From Mycobacterium asiaticum (GTDB lineage Bacteria > Actinomycetota > Actinomycetes > Mycobacteriales > Mycobacteriaceae): DNA of 48,772 nucleotides. The position numbers were made by a program, and so were the translations under genes. The notes beneath the pieces were generated by a model. It made no database searches, was not told where the DNA came from, and saw only the letters and a program-made list of their open reading frames with translations. The stretch lies in contig NZ_LZKQ01000212.1 in assembly GCF_001668675.1 (NCBI RefSeq), positions 1 to 48,772 on the forward strand, in the 5' to 3' direction. The number at the start of each line of letters is the position of its first letter. Position 1 is the first letter of the stretch. Shown here one piece after another: positions 29,944-38,662 of this stretch.

Positions 29944-31506
29944 ATGAATCCACCGGCGCCCTATTACGTCACCACCGCGATCGCCTATCCCAACGGCGCA
30001 CCGCACATGGGTCACGCGTACGAATACATCGCCACCGATGCGATCGCGCGATTCAAGCGGCTCGACGGGTTCGACGTCCGGTTCCTGACAGGAACCGACG
30101 AGCACGGGCTCAAGGTCGCGCAGGCCGCGGCCGCCGCGGGCATCCCGACCGCCCAGCTGGCGCGCAGCAACTCCGATGTGTTCCAACGCATGCAGGAGAA
30201 ACTCAACATCTCCTTCGATCGGTTCATCCGCACCACCGACACCGATCACCACGCGGCGTCGCAGGAGATCTGGCGTCGCATGGAGGCCGCCGGCGACATC
30301 TATCTGGACAACTACGCCGGGTGGTACTCCGTCCGGGACGAGCGGTTCTTCGTCGAGTCGGAGACCCAGCTGCTCGAGGATGGTTCCCGCATCGCGGTCG
30401 AGACCGGCACTCCGGTGACCTGGACCGAGGAGCAGACCTACTTCTTCCGGCTGTCGGAGTACGCGGACAAACTGCTCGCACACTATCGGGACAACCCCGA
30501 GTTCATCGCACCGGAGACCCGCCGCAACGAGGTCATCAGCTTCGTCTCGGGTGGGCTGGACAACCTTTCCATCTCGCGTACGTCGTTCGACTGGGGCGTG
30601 CAGGTGCCCGGGCATCCCGACCACATCATGTACGTCTGGGTCGACGCGCTGACGAATTATCTGACCGGTGCGGGTTTTCCCGACACGGGCTCGCAGTTGT
30701 ACACGAGGTACTGGCCGGCCGATCTGCACATGATCGGCAAGGACATCATCCGTTTCCACGCCGTGTATTGGCCTGCATTTCTGATGTCGGCCGGAATCGA
30801 TTTGCCCCGAAGGGTTTTCGCGCACGGGTTCCTGTATAGCCGTGGTGAGAAGATGAGTAAGTCGGTGGGCAACATCGTCGACCCGGTGGCGCTGGTCGAC
30901 ACGTTCGGCGCGGATCAGGTGCGCTACTTCCTGCTGCGGGAGATCCCGTTCGGGCAGGACGGCTCCTACAGCGACGAGTCGATCATCACCCGGGTCAACA
31001 CCGACCTGGCCAACGAACTTGGAAACCTGGCGCAGCGGTCGTTGTCGATGGTGGCCAAGAACCTCGGCGGAGTGGTGCCCGAGCCTGGGGAGTTCATCGA
31101 CGCCGACAGGGAGTTGCTGGCGACGGCCGATGGGCTGCTGGAACGGGTACGCGGGCACTTCGATGTCCAGGCGATGCATCTGGCGCTCGAGGCGATCTGG
31201 CTGATGCTCGGCGACGCGAACAAATACTTCTCGGCGCAGCAGCCCTGGGTGCTGCGCAAGAGCGAGTCGGACGACGATCAGGACAGGTTCCGGACCACCC
31301 TCTACGTGACGTGCGAGGTCGTCCGCATCGCGGCGTTGCTGGTGCAACCGGTAATGCCGGAATCCGCGGGCAAGTTGCTGGATCTGCTCGGGCAGGGTGC
31401 GGATCAGCGAACGTTCGCCGCGACCGCGGTCCGACTGGCGCCCGGGATCGCGCTGCCGACTCCGGTGGGAGTGTTCCCGCGCTATCAGGTCCCCGAAGCT
31501 GAGTGA
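29944..31506 (+). CDS. metG: Methionyl-tRNA synthetase
   Basis: A 520-residue class I synthetase charging tRNA-Met. HIGH motif as HMGH (21-24), KMSKS at 303-307, anticodon-binding block ANKYFSAQQPWVL. The connecting peptide lacks zinc cysteines (WYSVRDERFF), so it is the zinc-free type usual in mycobacteria (called metS in M. tuberculosis). Length is 519 there. The last codons fall inside a direct repeat that is duplicated downstream. Confidence 0.97.
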   Translation: MNPPAPYYVTTAIAYPNGAPHMGHAYEYIATDAIARFKRLDGFDVRFLTGTDEHGLKVAQAAAAAGIPTAQLARSNSDVFQRMQEKLNISFDRFIRTTDTDHHAASQEIWRRMEAAGDIYLDNYAGWYSVRDERFFVESETQLLEDGSRIAVETGTPVTWTEEQTYFFRLSEYADKLLAHYRDNPEFIAPETRRNEVISFVSGGLDNLSISRTSFDWGVQVPGHPDHIMYVWVDALTNYLTGAGFPDTGSQLYTRYWPADLHMIGKDIIRFHAVYWPAFLMSAGIDLPRRVFAHGFLYSRGEKMSKSVGNIVDPVALVDTFGADQVRYFLLREIPFGQDGSYSDESIITRVNTDLANELGNLAQRSLSMVAKNLGGVVPEPGEFIDADRELLATADGLLERVRGHFDVQAMHLALEAIWLMLGDANKYFSAQQPWVLRKSESDDDQDRFRTTLYVTCEVVRIAALLVQPVMPESAGKLLDLLGQGADQRTFAATAVRLAPGIALPTPVGVFPRYQVPEAE

Positions 31507-31574
31507 GCGGAACGCAGTGACGCGAACGAGGCGAGCATCCGACCCCGAAGCCGAGTGAGCGGAACGCAGTGACG
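31491..31574 (+). repeat. Pair of 32-bp direct repeats at the metG 3' end
   Basis: 31491-31522 and 31543-31574 differ at one base (GAAGCTGAG versus GAAGCCGAG). Core AGTGAGCGGAACGCAGTGAC. The first copy encodes the end and stop of MetG; the second is intergenic. Sequences like this core are scattered in nontuberculous mycobacteria, by recollection. Confidence 0.85.
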
Positions 31575-31682
31575 GGCGGATGACCGGAACGCGTTGCAAG
31601 CAAGCGTGTTCGCGGAATTTCGGCGATAGGCCATAATCGGGCTGTGGAACGAAGACGGAATCGGCAACCAGCCCAGTCGCCG

Positions 31683-32048
31683 ATGACCACCTTGAAGCAA
31701 CTGCCTGCGCTGGTGGTCCTCGAGCGAATACCGGTTCCGGTCCTTGCGATCGCTGACGACGGCAGCATCCTGTTCACCAATTCGGCGTTCGCCCAAATGG
31801 TCGGCTGCGACCCCGAAGAGGTCCTTGCGCTGCGGTTTCACGAAATCTTCCACCAGGCACCAGAAGAAGAGTCCTCGCTGCTGTCCTTCGTGCACGCCCT
31901 GGCAAACATGGTCGTCGAGTTGGCCCATAAGGACGGATCGGTGGTCCGAGCCTTGATGAGCAGGTCCGCCGTGATGCGCGCTGACGACAAATTTGCCCTG
32001 GCCGCATTCCAGGATCTGACCGAACAACTCTGGGAAGAAGAGCGCTGA
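31683..32048 (+). CDS. Small PAS-domain protein
   Basis: A 121-residue single-domain protein from the ATG at 31683; an upstream GTG at 31644 would add 13 residues. Residues 12-118 make one PAS fold: LERIPVPVLAIADDGSILFT, NSAFAQMVGCDPEEVLAL, then the sheet ending FALAAFQDLTEQLW. No kinase, cyclase or output domain is attached, so it likely acts as a stand-alone sensor or adaptor. Ligand unknown. It opens the accessory region after metG. Confidence 0.85.
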   Translation: MTTLKQLPALVVLERIPVPVLAIADDGSILFTNSAFAQMVGCDPEEVLALRFHEIFHQAPEEESSLLSFVHALANMVVELAHKDGSVVRALMSRSAVMRADDKFALAAFQDLTEQLWEEER

Positions 32049-32210
32049 GGCCGATTCTAGGCCGCCGCGGCGCGGTGATCATTCTCACCGGCGGGGAACG
32101 TTTAATTTGACCGTCTGACGGGTACTAAGTCGCATCTCGGGGCTGCGAAGAGACCCATCGACTCATCTGATCGGCCTTTGTTCGACTTCGCTTCCGAGGA
32201 TTTCCCACGA

Positions 32211-32255
32211 ACCATAAGTATTGGTATAGGCTGCTTTTGATACCTGTTGTATGGT
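32211..32255. promoter_or_regulatory. Nested dyad, possible operator
   Basis: Outer arms ACCAT (32211-32215) and ATGGT (32251-32255), inner arms GGTAT (32223-32227) and ATACC (32240-32244). The distal arm contains the proposed start codon of the acyltransferase. Two TetR genes lie just downstream, so a regulatory role is plausible but inferred. Confidence 0.4.
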
Positions 32256-32814
32256 TTTACGGGTGATCAGGACTCGCAACGACTTGGAGTCGTACCTCGC
32301 TGCTGACTTGCATGCTCAGGGTTTAGACCGATGGCGGCATCGCTACCGGATCATGCATCGCGCGCCCTACTTCCAGCGCATGCTGCGCAAGACGGAGTAC
32401 TGGACCAACACCGCGCGAACGCCGGCCGGTCGTTTGGTGGCCGCGTACCTGCGACTGCGGCTCAAGTTCCTGGGCGAGCGACTCGGATTTGGCATACCGC
32501 TCAACGCATTCGGGCCCGGCCTGTCCGTCGCCCACGTCGGCTGGGTCCACATCCATCACCGCGCCCGGATCGGCGCGAACTGCCGGATACACCAAGGGGT
32601 GACGATCGGTGAGGGACGCCCGGGCGAGTACCCCACCATCGGTGATGACGTCTTCATTTTCCCCGGCGCCATGGTTCTCGGCGTCGACGTGGGCAGCCGC
32701 GTCGGCATCTATGCGGGAGCTGTCGTCACCAAACCGGTGCCCGACGACGTCGACGTCGGCGGCGTTCCGGCCCGGATCGTCAAGGACCGCCGTCGCCGCG
32801 CCGTGAGCGCGTAA
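32251..32814 (+). CDS. Hexapeptide-repeat acetyltransferase, serine acetyltransferase-like
   Basis: A 187-residue protein with a left-handed beta helix in the second half: VAHVGWVHIHHRARIGANCR, HQGVTIGEGRPG, TIGDDVFIFPGAMVLG, AGAVVTKPVPDDVDVGG. Histidines in VHIHH and HQG resemble the catalytic positions of CysE-type enzymes. In an envelope-gene neighbourhood the substrate may be a sugar rather than serine. The ATG at 32251 lies within a dyad, so the GTG at 32263 is a possible start. It ends four bases before the convergent TetR gene. Confidence 0.8.
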   Translation: MVLRVIRTRNDLESYLAADLHAQGLDRWRHRYRIMHRAPYFQRMLRKTEYWTNTARTPAGRLVAAYLRLRLKFLGERLGFGIPLNAFGPGLSVAHVGWVHIHHRARIGANCRIHQGVTIGEGRPGEYPTIGDDVFIFPGAMVLGVDVGSRVGIYAGAVVTKPVPDDVDVGGVPARIVKDRRRRAVSA

Positions 32815-32817
32815 TAC

Positions 32818-33528
32818 CTAGCTTTCCGCGGCGGGCCCGGCAGCGGCAGCCGCCGGCGCGGCGGATTGGCTGTGGCGGAGAGCCTCGCGAGCCAGGAACT
32901 GCCGGAAGTAGGGCAGCGACGTCTCGGCCGCGATGCCTGGCAGCAGCAGCATCCACAGCTGACTGAGCCGCTCGTTGAGCTCCTCGATGATGCCTTCGCC
33001 GCTGCGGATGCGCGACATCGAGATCGACAGCAATCGCGACCCGAACATCGCCCCCACGATCGACTCGCTGAGTCGTTCCGGGTCGATGTCCTCGCGCAGA
33101 TCGCCCTCCGCGATGGCGCGGGCGGCCTGGACGGCCATCTCCGAGATCCACGCCGCGCAGCAGCGGGAGGCCGCGTCGTTGAATCCGGCCAGTGCGGCGA
33201 TCAACTGCTCGGCCGCGCGGGCGGTCTTGTCCGACGTCAGAACCTGCGCGAGGGCGAAGGTCCCGTGAATCATGTTTTCCAGTGCGGGCGACGCTGAGCC
33301 ACACACACTGCGGAAGGCACCGACGAGCACCTCGGCGCCCTCGTCGATGATGTCGGAAGCGAGCGCCTCTTTGGAATCGAAGTGGTGGTAGAGCGCGCCT
33401 TTGGTCATGCCGGTCCGCTCGATGATCGTGCCCCAGCCGGCAGCGGCGTATCCCACCTCACCGAAGACGTCAATCGCGGCGTCAAGGATCTTGCGTCGGG
33501 TTACCTCGGACCGCACCTGGCGCGCCAT
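32818..33528 (-). CDS. TetR-family regulator, receptor-like (ScbR/ArpA-type)
   Basis: A 236-residue repressor from the ATG at 33528 (MARQVRSEV), which has GGGAGAG upstream; the frame opens at 33549. The helix-turn-helix region reads TRRKILDAAIDVFGEVGYAA and TGMTKGALYHHFDSKEALA, the pattern of autoregulator (gamma-butyrolactone) receptors. The C-terminal tail is Ala/Pro-rich. Ligand unknown. It sits in tandem with a second TetR of the same kind. Confidence 0.9.
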   Translation of the reverse strand: MARQVRSEVTRRKILDAAIDVFGEVGYAAAGWGTIIERTGMTKGALYHHFDSKEALASDIIDEGAEVLVGAFRSVCGSASPALENMIHGTFALAQVLTSDKTARAAEQLIAALAGFNDAASRCCAAWISEMAVQAARAIAEGDLREDIDPERLSESIVGAMFGSRLLSISMSRIRSGEGIIEELNERLSQLWMLLLPGIAAETSLPYFRQFLAREALRHSQSAAPAAAAAGPAAES

Positions 33529-33667
33529 CGCTCTCCCGCACCTCCACAATGATGTCGATCCGGTTAAGTCCGGAGCGCCTCGAGTCGTTCTTCCTGGTCA
33601 GCCGGTCAAGATTAGCAGTCGCTCCTATCGGGTTTTCGATCGTGCGTGCCAAACGCCCCGAGCCGAT

Positions 33668-34345
33668 TCAGCCGGCGGTCGCCGTGGCCGCCAGCGAATT
33701 GACCGCCAAGGTGGTGCGCCGTCTGATGAACTGTTTGAAGTAGTCGAGTCGGTCCGGCTGCAGGATGCCCGCTAACACCAGCATGCAGTTCTTCTCGAGA
33801 TCGAGCAGGTACCGCTGCGGGTCATCCAAATCGCTGGTCTGCCGCAGCCCCATGTACATCGAGACGATGAGCCGTGCGATGTCTCGCGGGTCCCATCCTT
33901 CGATGACGTCGCCTTCTGCGATCGCGCGCTTCACCACGTCGGCCAGCAGGTCCGTCCAGCCGCCCAACAGCTGAGCCTGCAACCCTTCGGTTCGGCCGAC
34001 CGATTCGATGAGGTGCGAAGCAGCTCGGGCCACATCCTGACTGATCTCTCGCACCGCAGCCAGATAACAGAAGTCGATCAGGGTCTCCAGCCCCGAGAGC
34101 TGACGCGCCAGGAGATCCTCAACCGCGGCGCGTCCTTCGTCCTTGTGCTGCTCGATGATCGCAACCGCCAGCGCGTGCTTGGAGCGGAAGTGGAAGTACA
34201 TCGCGCCTTTGGTCAACGCGGCTTCGGCGAGAATGTCGTCCAGCCCGACGTCGTGATAAGCGCGGCGCGCGAATTGGTGTGCTGCGGCCCGCAGAATCTG
34301 TTGCCGGGTGGTGTCCGCTCGTCCGTCCGCCGTTTCAGTCGACAT
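33668..34345 (-). CDS. TetR-family regulator, receptor-like, second copy
   Basis: A 225-residue repressor. Recognition region TRQQILRAAAHQFARRAYHD and ALTKGAMYFHFRSKHALAVA, very like the neighbour's. The C-terminal core (IARLIVSMYMGLRQTSDLDD, LDLEKNCMLVLAGIL) is the ligand-binding domain. Both TetR genes are transcribed away from the PE/PPE genes, so they may control that divergent promoter. The 122-base gap to the next TetR has no gene. Confidence 0.9.
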   Translation of the reverse strand: MSTETADGRADTTRQQILRAAAHQFARRAYHDVGLDDILAEAALTKGAMYFHFRSKHALAVAIIEQHKDEGRAAVEDLLARQLSGLETLIDFCYLAAVREISQDVARAASHLIESVGRTEGLQAQLLGGWTDLLADVVKRAIAEGDVIEGWDPRDIARLIVSMYMGLRQTSDLDDPQRYLLDLEKNCMLVLAGILQPDRLDYFKQFIRRRTTLAVNSLAATATAG

Positions 34346-34760
34346 ATGACCCGCGGAGATCGTCGGACCGCGCCCCGAGGCAACGACCGGTTCTTCGAGC
34401 GATCACCTTCACCATCGCGATGCCTTCCTCACAGGTGGCCGGTTCGTCAGTGGTAAAGCAGTCACCGTTGTGTCCGACGCCCCTTTTGTGCGCCATCTGT
34501 GAGGTTATCAAGCCAGAACCCAACCTGTGGCTCTCCACGCCAATGTGACCGCATACGCGTACTCAAAAATACTCTAGGTTGTCCTCAGCACTTGGCATCG
34601 TTCTAAAAGTATGTATAGTTGCCTTTAAGGGGAGTTGCGGTTTGGGCGTGGGTGGCGTGGGGGCTACGGGCGATTTCACAGGGTCTGAAGCATCCACCCC
34701 TCCGGCTCAAATGGGGACCGCGGCACCCGACAGGCAGTCGTTCGGGTAGGGGGAGGCTCC
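34346..34760. other. Regulatory gap, 415 bases without a gene
   Basis: The gap between the divergent TetR and PE genes holds no convincing gene. Its middle (about 34540-34630) is clearly richer in A and T than the flanks and contains a promoter-like element at 34592-34619. The PE ribosome site GGGAGG is at its right end. Confidence 0.7.
34592..34619 (+). promoter_or_regulatory. Sigma-A-type promoter candidate upstream of PE/PPE
   Basis: TTGGCA (34592-34597), 16-base spacer, TATAGT (34614-34619). The string AGTATGTATAGT at the -10 end is matched by AGTATGTATAAT in the promoter candidate at 36412-36439. A 141-base leader would follow. Confidence 0.55.
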
Positions 34761-35060
34761 ATGTCGTTTGTCATCACTCAGCCAGAAGCATTAGCTACAT
34801 CGGCCAACACTTTGCAGGGCATCGGGATATCGATCGGCGCCGGCAGCGCCGCAGCGGCGGTTCCGACCACCGCTGTTGCGCCGGCTGCCGCGGACGAGGT
34901 GTCCGCGCTCACCGCCTTGCAATTCGCCGCTCATGGCCAGCTCTATCAGGCCGTCAGCGCTCAGGCCGCGGCAATCCACGAGATGTTCGTCGAGGTCATG
35001 CGCGTCAGCGCGGCGTCCTATGCCGCCACCGAGGCTGCCAACGCAGCTACGGCCGGATGA
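34761..35060 (+). CDS. PE-family protein
   Basis: A 99-residue PE domain without a C-terminal extension. It starts MSFVITQPEALATSA, keeps the PE-typical TALQFAAHGQLYQAVSAQAA helices and has the type VII secretion signal Y-x-x-x-E (YAATE) near the C-terminus. It should form a helical heterodimer with the PPE protein next door and be exported by an ESX system. ATG with GGGAGG upstream. PE and PPE are 15 bases apart. Confidence 0.93.
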   Translation: MSFVITQPEALATSANTLQGIGISIGAGSAAAAVPTTAVAPAAADEVSALTALQFAAHGQLYQAVSAQAAAIHEMFVEVMRVSAASYAATEAANAATAG

Positions 35061-35075
35061 CGGGTGGGGTCTGCG

Positions 35076-36239
35076 ATGGATTTCGGCGCGCTACCACCGG
35101 AGATCAACTCTGCGCGGATGTACAGCGGCGCGGGCGCCGGCCCGTTGCTCGATGCCTCCTTCGCGTGGGACGGGTTGGCTACCGAACTGCGAGCGGCGGC
35201 GTCTGCCTATGACGCCGTGATTGCGGGCCTGACCAGCGGGCCATGGCTGGGACCGGCGGCGATTTCCGCGGTATCGGCGGCCACGCCGTACGCGGTCTGG
35301 ATGAGCGCCACGGCCACCCAGGCGGAGGAGGCCGCGGCCCAGGCCAGGGCCGCCGTCGCCGCCTATGAGGCGGCATACGCGATGACGGTGCCGCCCGGGG
35401 TGGTCGCCGCCAACAGGGTGTTGCTGGCGACGATGGTGGCAACGAACTTCTTCGGCCAGAATTCGCCGGCTATCGCGTCGATCGAGGCCCACTACAGCGA
35501 GATGTGGGCCCAGGACGCCGCGGCGATGTACGGCTATGCCGCGGGTTCGGCGTCGGCCTCGGCGCTGACGCCGTTCCAGGCGCCACCCCAAGTCACCAAC
35601 CCCGCGGGCACGGCCGCGCAGGCCGCAGCGGTGTCGCAAGCCACCGGCGAGGCCGCGGCAACGCAGTCGAAGCTGGCTTCGCTGGTCAACTCGCTGCCCA
35701 CGACGCTGCGGGGCATGTCGACACCGGCCTCGCTGACCGGCGCACCGACGGCGGCCACGACCGCGATCCCGTTTGGTTCATCCACCGGGGACGTGGCCAA
35801 CTACATGAACATCGCTACCATGCCGCTGTTTGCCCTGAGCAGCCTGTTGAGCATCGCTCAGACCATGCAAGGCATGGCCGCAACCGCGGCCCAGCAGGCC
35901 GCCGAGGCCGCCATCGGCGCCGCCGAAGCGGCCGCCGGTGCAGCGGCCAGCGGCGCTGAGGCGGCCGGCGCAGGTGTGCTCGGCGCCATGGGCCAAGCGG
36001 CCAGTTTGGGTTCGCTGTCGGTCCCGGCGACATGGACCAGCGTGATCCCGACGGCTCACCTCACCGGCGCCAGTTCCGCGCTGCCGAGCGCAGGCGGCAA
36101 TGGCGCGGCCGGTTTGCCACCCGGCTTGGTTGGCGGAATGCCGCGCGCGGCTAGCCAGGGCCCCGGCCCGGGCCCTCGCTACGGCATGGTTCCCACGGTG
36201 ATGGCCCAGCCGCCGTCAGCCGGATACGGCACCGTCTGA
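35076..36239 (+). CDS. PPE-family protein, SVP subgroup
   Basis: A 387-residue protein from the ATG at 35076 ([11 protein letters not shown]), with the PPE motif at residues 7-8 region. The N-terminal 180 residues are the helical PPE domain (SGPWLGPAA WxG-like turn, [14 protein letters not shown]). The C-terminal part is Ala/Gly-rich with [11 protein letters not shown], the signature of the PPE-SVP group. It partners the upstream PE. Likely secreted or surface-exposed through ESX-5 or a relative; the ESX system itself is not in the window. Confidence 0.93.
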   Translation: MDFGALPPEINSARMYSGAGAGPLLDASFAWDGLATELRAAASAYDAVIAGLTSGPWLGPAAISAVSAATPYAVWMSATATQAEEAAAQARAAVAAYEAAYAMTVPPGVVAANRVLLATMVATNFFGQNSPAIASIEAHYSEMWAQDAAAMYGYAAGSASASALTPFQAPPQVTNPAGTAAQAAAVSQATGEAAATQSKLASLVNSLPTTLRGMSTPASLTGAPTAATTAIPFGSSTGDVANYMNIATMPLFALSSLLSIAQTMQGMAATAAQQAAEAAIGAAEAAAGAAASGAEAAGAGVLGAMGQAASLGSLSVPATWTSVIPTAHLTGASSALPSAGGNGAAGLPPGLVGGMPRAASQGPGPGPRYGMVPTVMAQPPSAGYGTV

Positions 36240-36552
36240 GCTGGGCCGATGGCGCCCTTCGGGTACCCAGAGTCCAGCGCAACGCGGGTGGGCAGCAGTT
36301 GGTGTGCATCGGACCAACGCATCCAACGGCCGCGGCGCTTCGCTGTAGACCCCAAAATGCTCGCGCGACCGACTTTCGGCAGCCGTACGTACTATAAGTC
36401 ATCTTATTGGCTTGTTTCCATACGTCTAGTATGTATAATAGCTGGCGGGCATAGAACGAGTTTTCAGTTCGACCGGCGGCCTGGGACACCGCCGATCGGC
36501 GGTTCGCCCGGGGGAAGCGACAAGTTGTGTTCGGCCTAAAGGGGGGCTTGCA
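36240..36552. other. Regulatory gap before the glycan locus, 313 bases
   Basis: No gene is supported here. The stretch around 36390-36440 is AT-rich against a high-GC background and holds the promoter candidate at 36412-36439. A GC-rich dyad GCCGATCGGC follows near 36490. A purine-rich AAAGGGGGGC precedes the next start codon. Confidence 0.65.
36412..36439 (+). promoter_or_regulatory. Sigma-A-type promoter candidate for the glycan locus
   Basis: TTGTTT (36412-36417), 16-base spacer, perfect TATAAT (36434-36439). It is the only strong promoter-like sequence seen before the ten-gene run. It shares AGTATGTATA(A/G)T with the PE/PPE promoter candidate. The leader to the first ATG would be about 105 bases. 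Confidence 0.6.
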
Positions 36553-37350
36553 ATGAAGGTCGTACTTTTTTGCGGCGGATACGGCATGCGGATGCGCAGT
36601 GCCGACGGCGATCTGGTACCCAAACCGCTGCAGATGGTCGGCCCACGGCCGCTGTTGTGGCATGTGATGCGCTACTACGCGCACTACGGGCACAAGGAGT
36701 TCATCCTCTGCCTCGGCTACGGCCAGGCGCTGGTCAAGGAATTCTTCGTCAACTATCGCGAAACCGAGTCCAACGACTTCGTCATGAGGGGTGGCGAAGT
36801 CGAGTTGCTGGACTCCGACATGTCCGACTGGACCGTCACGTTCGTTGACACCGGCCTGGAATCGCCCATCGGCGAGCGGCTGCGCCGGGTGCGCAAGTAC
36901 CTCGGTGACGACGAATACTTCCTGGCCAACTACGCCGACGTGCTGACTGACGCGCCGCTGGACACCATGATCGAGCGGTTTCACGCCAGCGGCGCCGCCG
37001 CGTCGATGCTCGTGGTGCCGCCGCAGTCCTCGTTCCACTGCGTTGACGTCGGTTCCGACGGCGACATCAAGGAGATCGCCCCAATCGCCAAGTTCCCCAT
37101 CTGGGTCAACGGCGGTTACTTCGTGTTGCGCCAGGACGTGATCGACCTGATTCCAGAAAACGGTGACCTGGTCGGCGATGCCTGCATGGCGCTGGCCGGT
37201 ACCGGACGGCTGCTGGGCTATGAGCATCACGGCTTCTGGAAGCCGGCCGACACCTTCAAGGAGCGCGCCGAGCTCGACGCCGACTACAACCGGGGCATCC
37301 GCCCGTGGGCGGCCTGGGAAGCAGCACAGCAAACCGCGCAGCCGGCATGA
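36553..37350 (+). CDS. Sugar-1-phosphate nucleotidyltransferase, CDP-glucose pyrophosphorylase-like
   Basis: A 265-residue nucleotidyltransferase. The nucleotide loop is FCGGYGMRMRS (6-16), followed by PKPLQMVGPRPLLWHVM, YADVLTD as the metal aspartate region and WVNGGYFVLR. The pattern is close to RfbF glucose-1-phosphate cytidylyltransferase, though the nucleotide and sugar cannot be fixed from sequence. It is the first gene of the locus and would activate the sugar. A partner CDP-glucose 4,6-dehydratase (RfbG) is not present in the window. The next gene overlaps it by 4 bases. Confidence 0.87.
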   Translation: MKVVLFCGGYGMRMRSADGDLVPKPLQMVGPRPLLWHVMRYYAHYGHKEFILCLGYGQALVKEFFVNYRETESNDFVMRGGEVELLDSDMSDWTVTFVDTGLESPIGERLRRVRKYLGDDEYFLANYADVLTDAPLDTMIERFHASGAAASMLVVPPQSSFHCVDVGSDGDIKEIAPIAKFPIWVNGGYFVLRQDVIDLIPENGDLVGDACMALAGTGRLLGYEHHGFWKPADTFKERAELDADYNRGIRPWAAWEAAQQTAQPA

Positions 37351-37997
37351 ACCCGCTGACCTCCGACGACGACATCCAGTCGGTCGCCGTCATTGGTGCT
37401 CACTGTGACGACATCCTCATCGGCGCCGCCGCGACGCTGGCGCAGATCGCGGGCGAACGTCCCGAAGTCGTCATCTACGCGCTGGTGCTGACAGGCGCCG
37501 GGACCGAACGCGAGATTGAGGAGAAGGGCGCCTTCGCGGCGTTCTTCCCCCAAGCAGACGTGCGGTTGACCGTGGCCGATCTACCGGACGGGCGCCTGCC
37601 CGAGCATTGGGGAGCGGTCAAGCGACAACTCGCCGAATTTCGCCGCGGTTGTGAACCAGACCTGGTGATCGGCCCGCAGCGCGACGACTACCACCAGGAC
37701 CATCGCCTGCTCGGCAAGCTCATCCCGACCGAGTTCCGCGCGCATCTGGTGCTGGGCTACGAGATTCTCAAGTGGGAGTCGGATTTGCCGAATCCCACAC
37801 TGTACGTACCGATCCCAGATGAGGTGGCGCACCGCAAGGCACGGCTCCTTGAGCAGTGCTACCCCTCCCAGACCGGACGGGACTGGTTCGACGAGGAGAC
37901 GTTTTTGGGCCTGATGCGGGTCCGGGGCGTGCAGAGCAGGTCGCGGTACGCCGAGGCCTTCGTGGTGGAAAAACTGGTGTGGCGGAAAGGCCGGTAA
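37347..37997 (+). CDS. PIG-L/LmbE-family deacetylase
   Basis: A 216-residue zinc-dependent N-deacetylase-like protein. The first motif is AHCDDI at 18-23 in place of the usual AHPDDE, and the second is YHQDH (115-119), giving the HxxH ligands. Family members remove acetyl from GlcNAc-type sugars (MshB, PIG-L). Its place in the locus suggests deacetylation of a sugar in the glycan. Start ATGA overlaps the previous stop. The open frame upstream is a shadow. Confidence 0.87.
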   Translation: MNPLTSDDDIQSVAVIGAHCDDILIGAAATLAQIAGERPEVVIYALVLTGAGTEREIEEKGAFAAFFPQADVRLTVADLPDGRLPEHWGAVKRQLAEFRRGCEPDLVIGPQRDDYHQDHRLLGKLIPTEFRAHLVLGYEILKWESDLPNPTLYVPIPDEVAHRKARLLEQCYPSQTGRDWFDEETFLGLMRVRGVQSRSRYAEAFVVEKLVWRKGR

Positions 37998-38087
37998 TGG
38001 GTCAGATCGCCGGCGACTCAAGCCCGTAGCGCAATGTCCAGTCGCAGTCGAATGCGAATCGCAAGAGGGGATAACAGGGGGATCCGC

Positions 38088-38627
38088 ATGAAATACACAC
38101 CCACGCAAGTCGCGGGCGTGACGATCATCGACATCGAGCCGCACCGGGACCACCGCGGGTTTTTCAGCCGGATTTTCTGCGCCGCCGAATTCGCCCAACA
38201 CGGGCTGATTCCCGAGGTCGCACAGACCAGCATCTGCTTCAACCAAACCCGCGGCACGGTGCGCGGCCTGCACCGCCAGGTGCCACCGCACGCCGAGGCC
38301 AAGCTGGTGCGCTGCATCCGCGGCGCCATTGCCGACGTCGCCGTGGACGTCCGGCCGGAATCACCGACATACGGCAAGCACGTGATGGTCGAGCTCAGTG
38401 CCGACAACCGCCGCGCCCTGTTCTTGCCGCCCTACGTGGCGCACGGTTTTCAGACACTGACGGACGACACCGAGATCCTTTACCAGATCAGCGGCCCCTA
38501 TCAGCCGAACAGTGAAGAGAACTTCCGCTGGAATGAGCCGATGTTCGGAATCGAGTGGCCGCTGCCCGTCACTGTCATATCCGAAAAGGACGCCAGCTGG
38601 CCACTTTTGACGGGTGAGGCATCATGA
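38088..38627 (+). CDS. dTDP-4-dehydrorhamnose 3,5-epimerase-family cupin
   Basis: A 179-residue RmlC-type enzyme. Family residues are visible: R59 and H62 in GTVRGLHRQ, K72 (AEAKLVRC), Y132 (ILYQISG) and SEKD (D168). These support 3- and/or 5-epimerisation of a 4-keto NDP-sugar. No dedicated 4,6-dehydratase is next to it, so its substrate may come from rml genes elsewhere. The ATG at 38088 has AGGGGGA upstream; the longer frame from 38034 is not preferred. The 90-base gap before it is the largest inside the first half of the locus. Confidence 0.88.
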   Translation: MKYTPTQVAGVTIIDIEPHRDHRGFFSRIFCAAEFAQHGLIPEVAQTSICFNQTRGTVRGLHRQVPPHAEAKLVRCIRGAIADVAVDVRPESPTYGKHVMVELSADNRRALFLPPYVAHGFQTLTDDTEILYQISGPYQPNSEENFRWNEPMFGIEWPLPVTVISEKDASWPLLTGEAS

Positions 38628-38662
38628 TCAGCAGTAGCGAAGAACGTCTCGGGTGAGTCGAC

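Noticed and set aside
29755..31599. A 614-codon open frame antisense to metG
   Set aside because: It is opposite a clear MetG with all its motifs. It has Arg/His/Gln-rich composition typical of high-GC antisense frames.
38069..38086. A GGGATAACAGGG string resembling a homing endonuclease (I-SceI) site
   Set aside because: Only the middle matches. It works more simply as purine-rich ribosome-site sequence before the epimerase.
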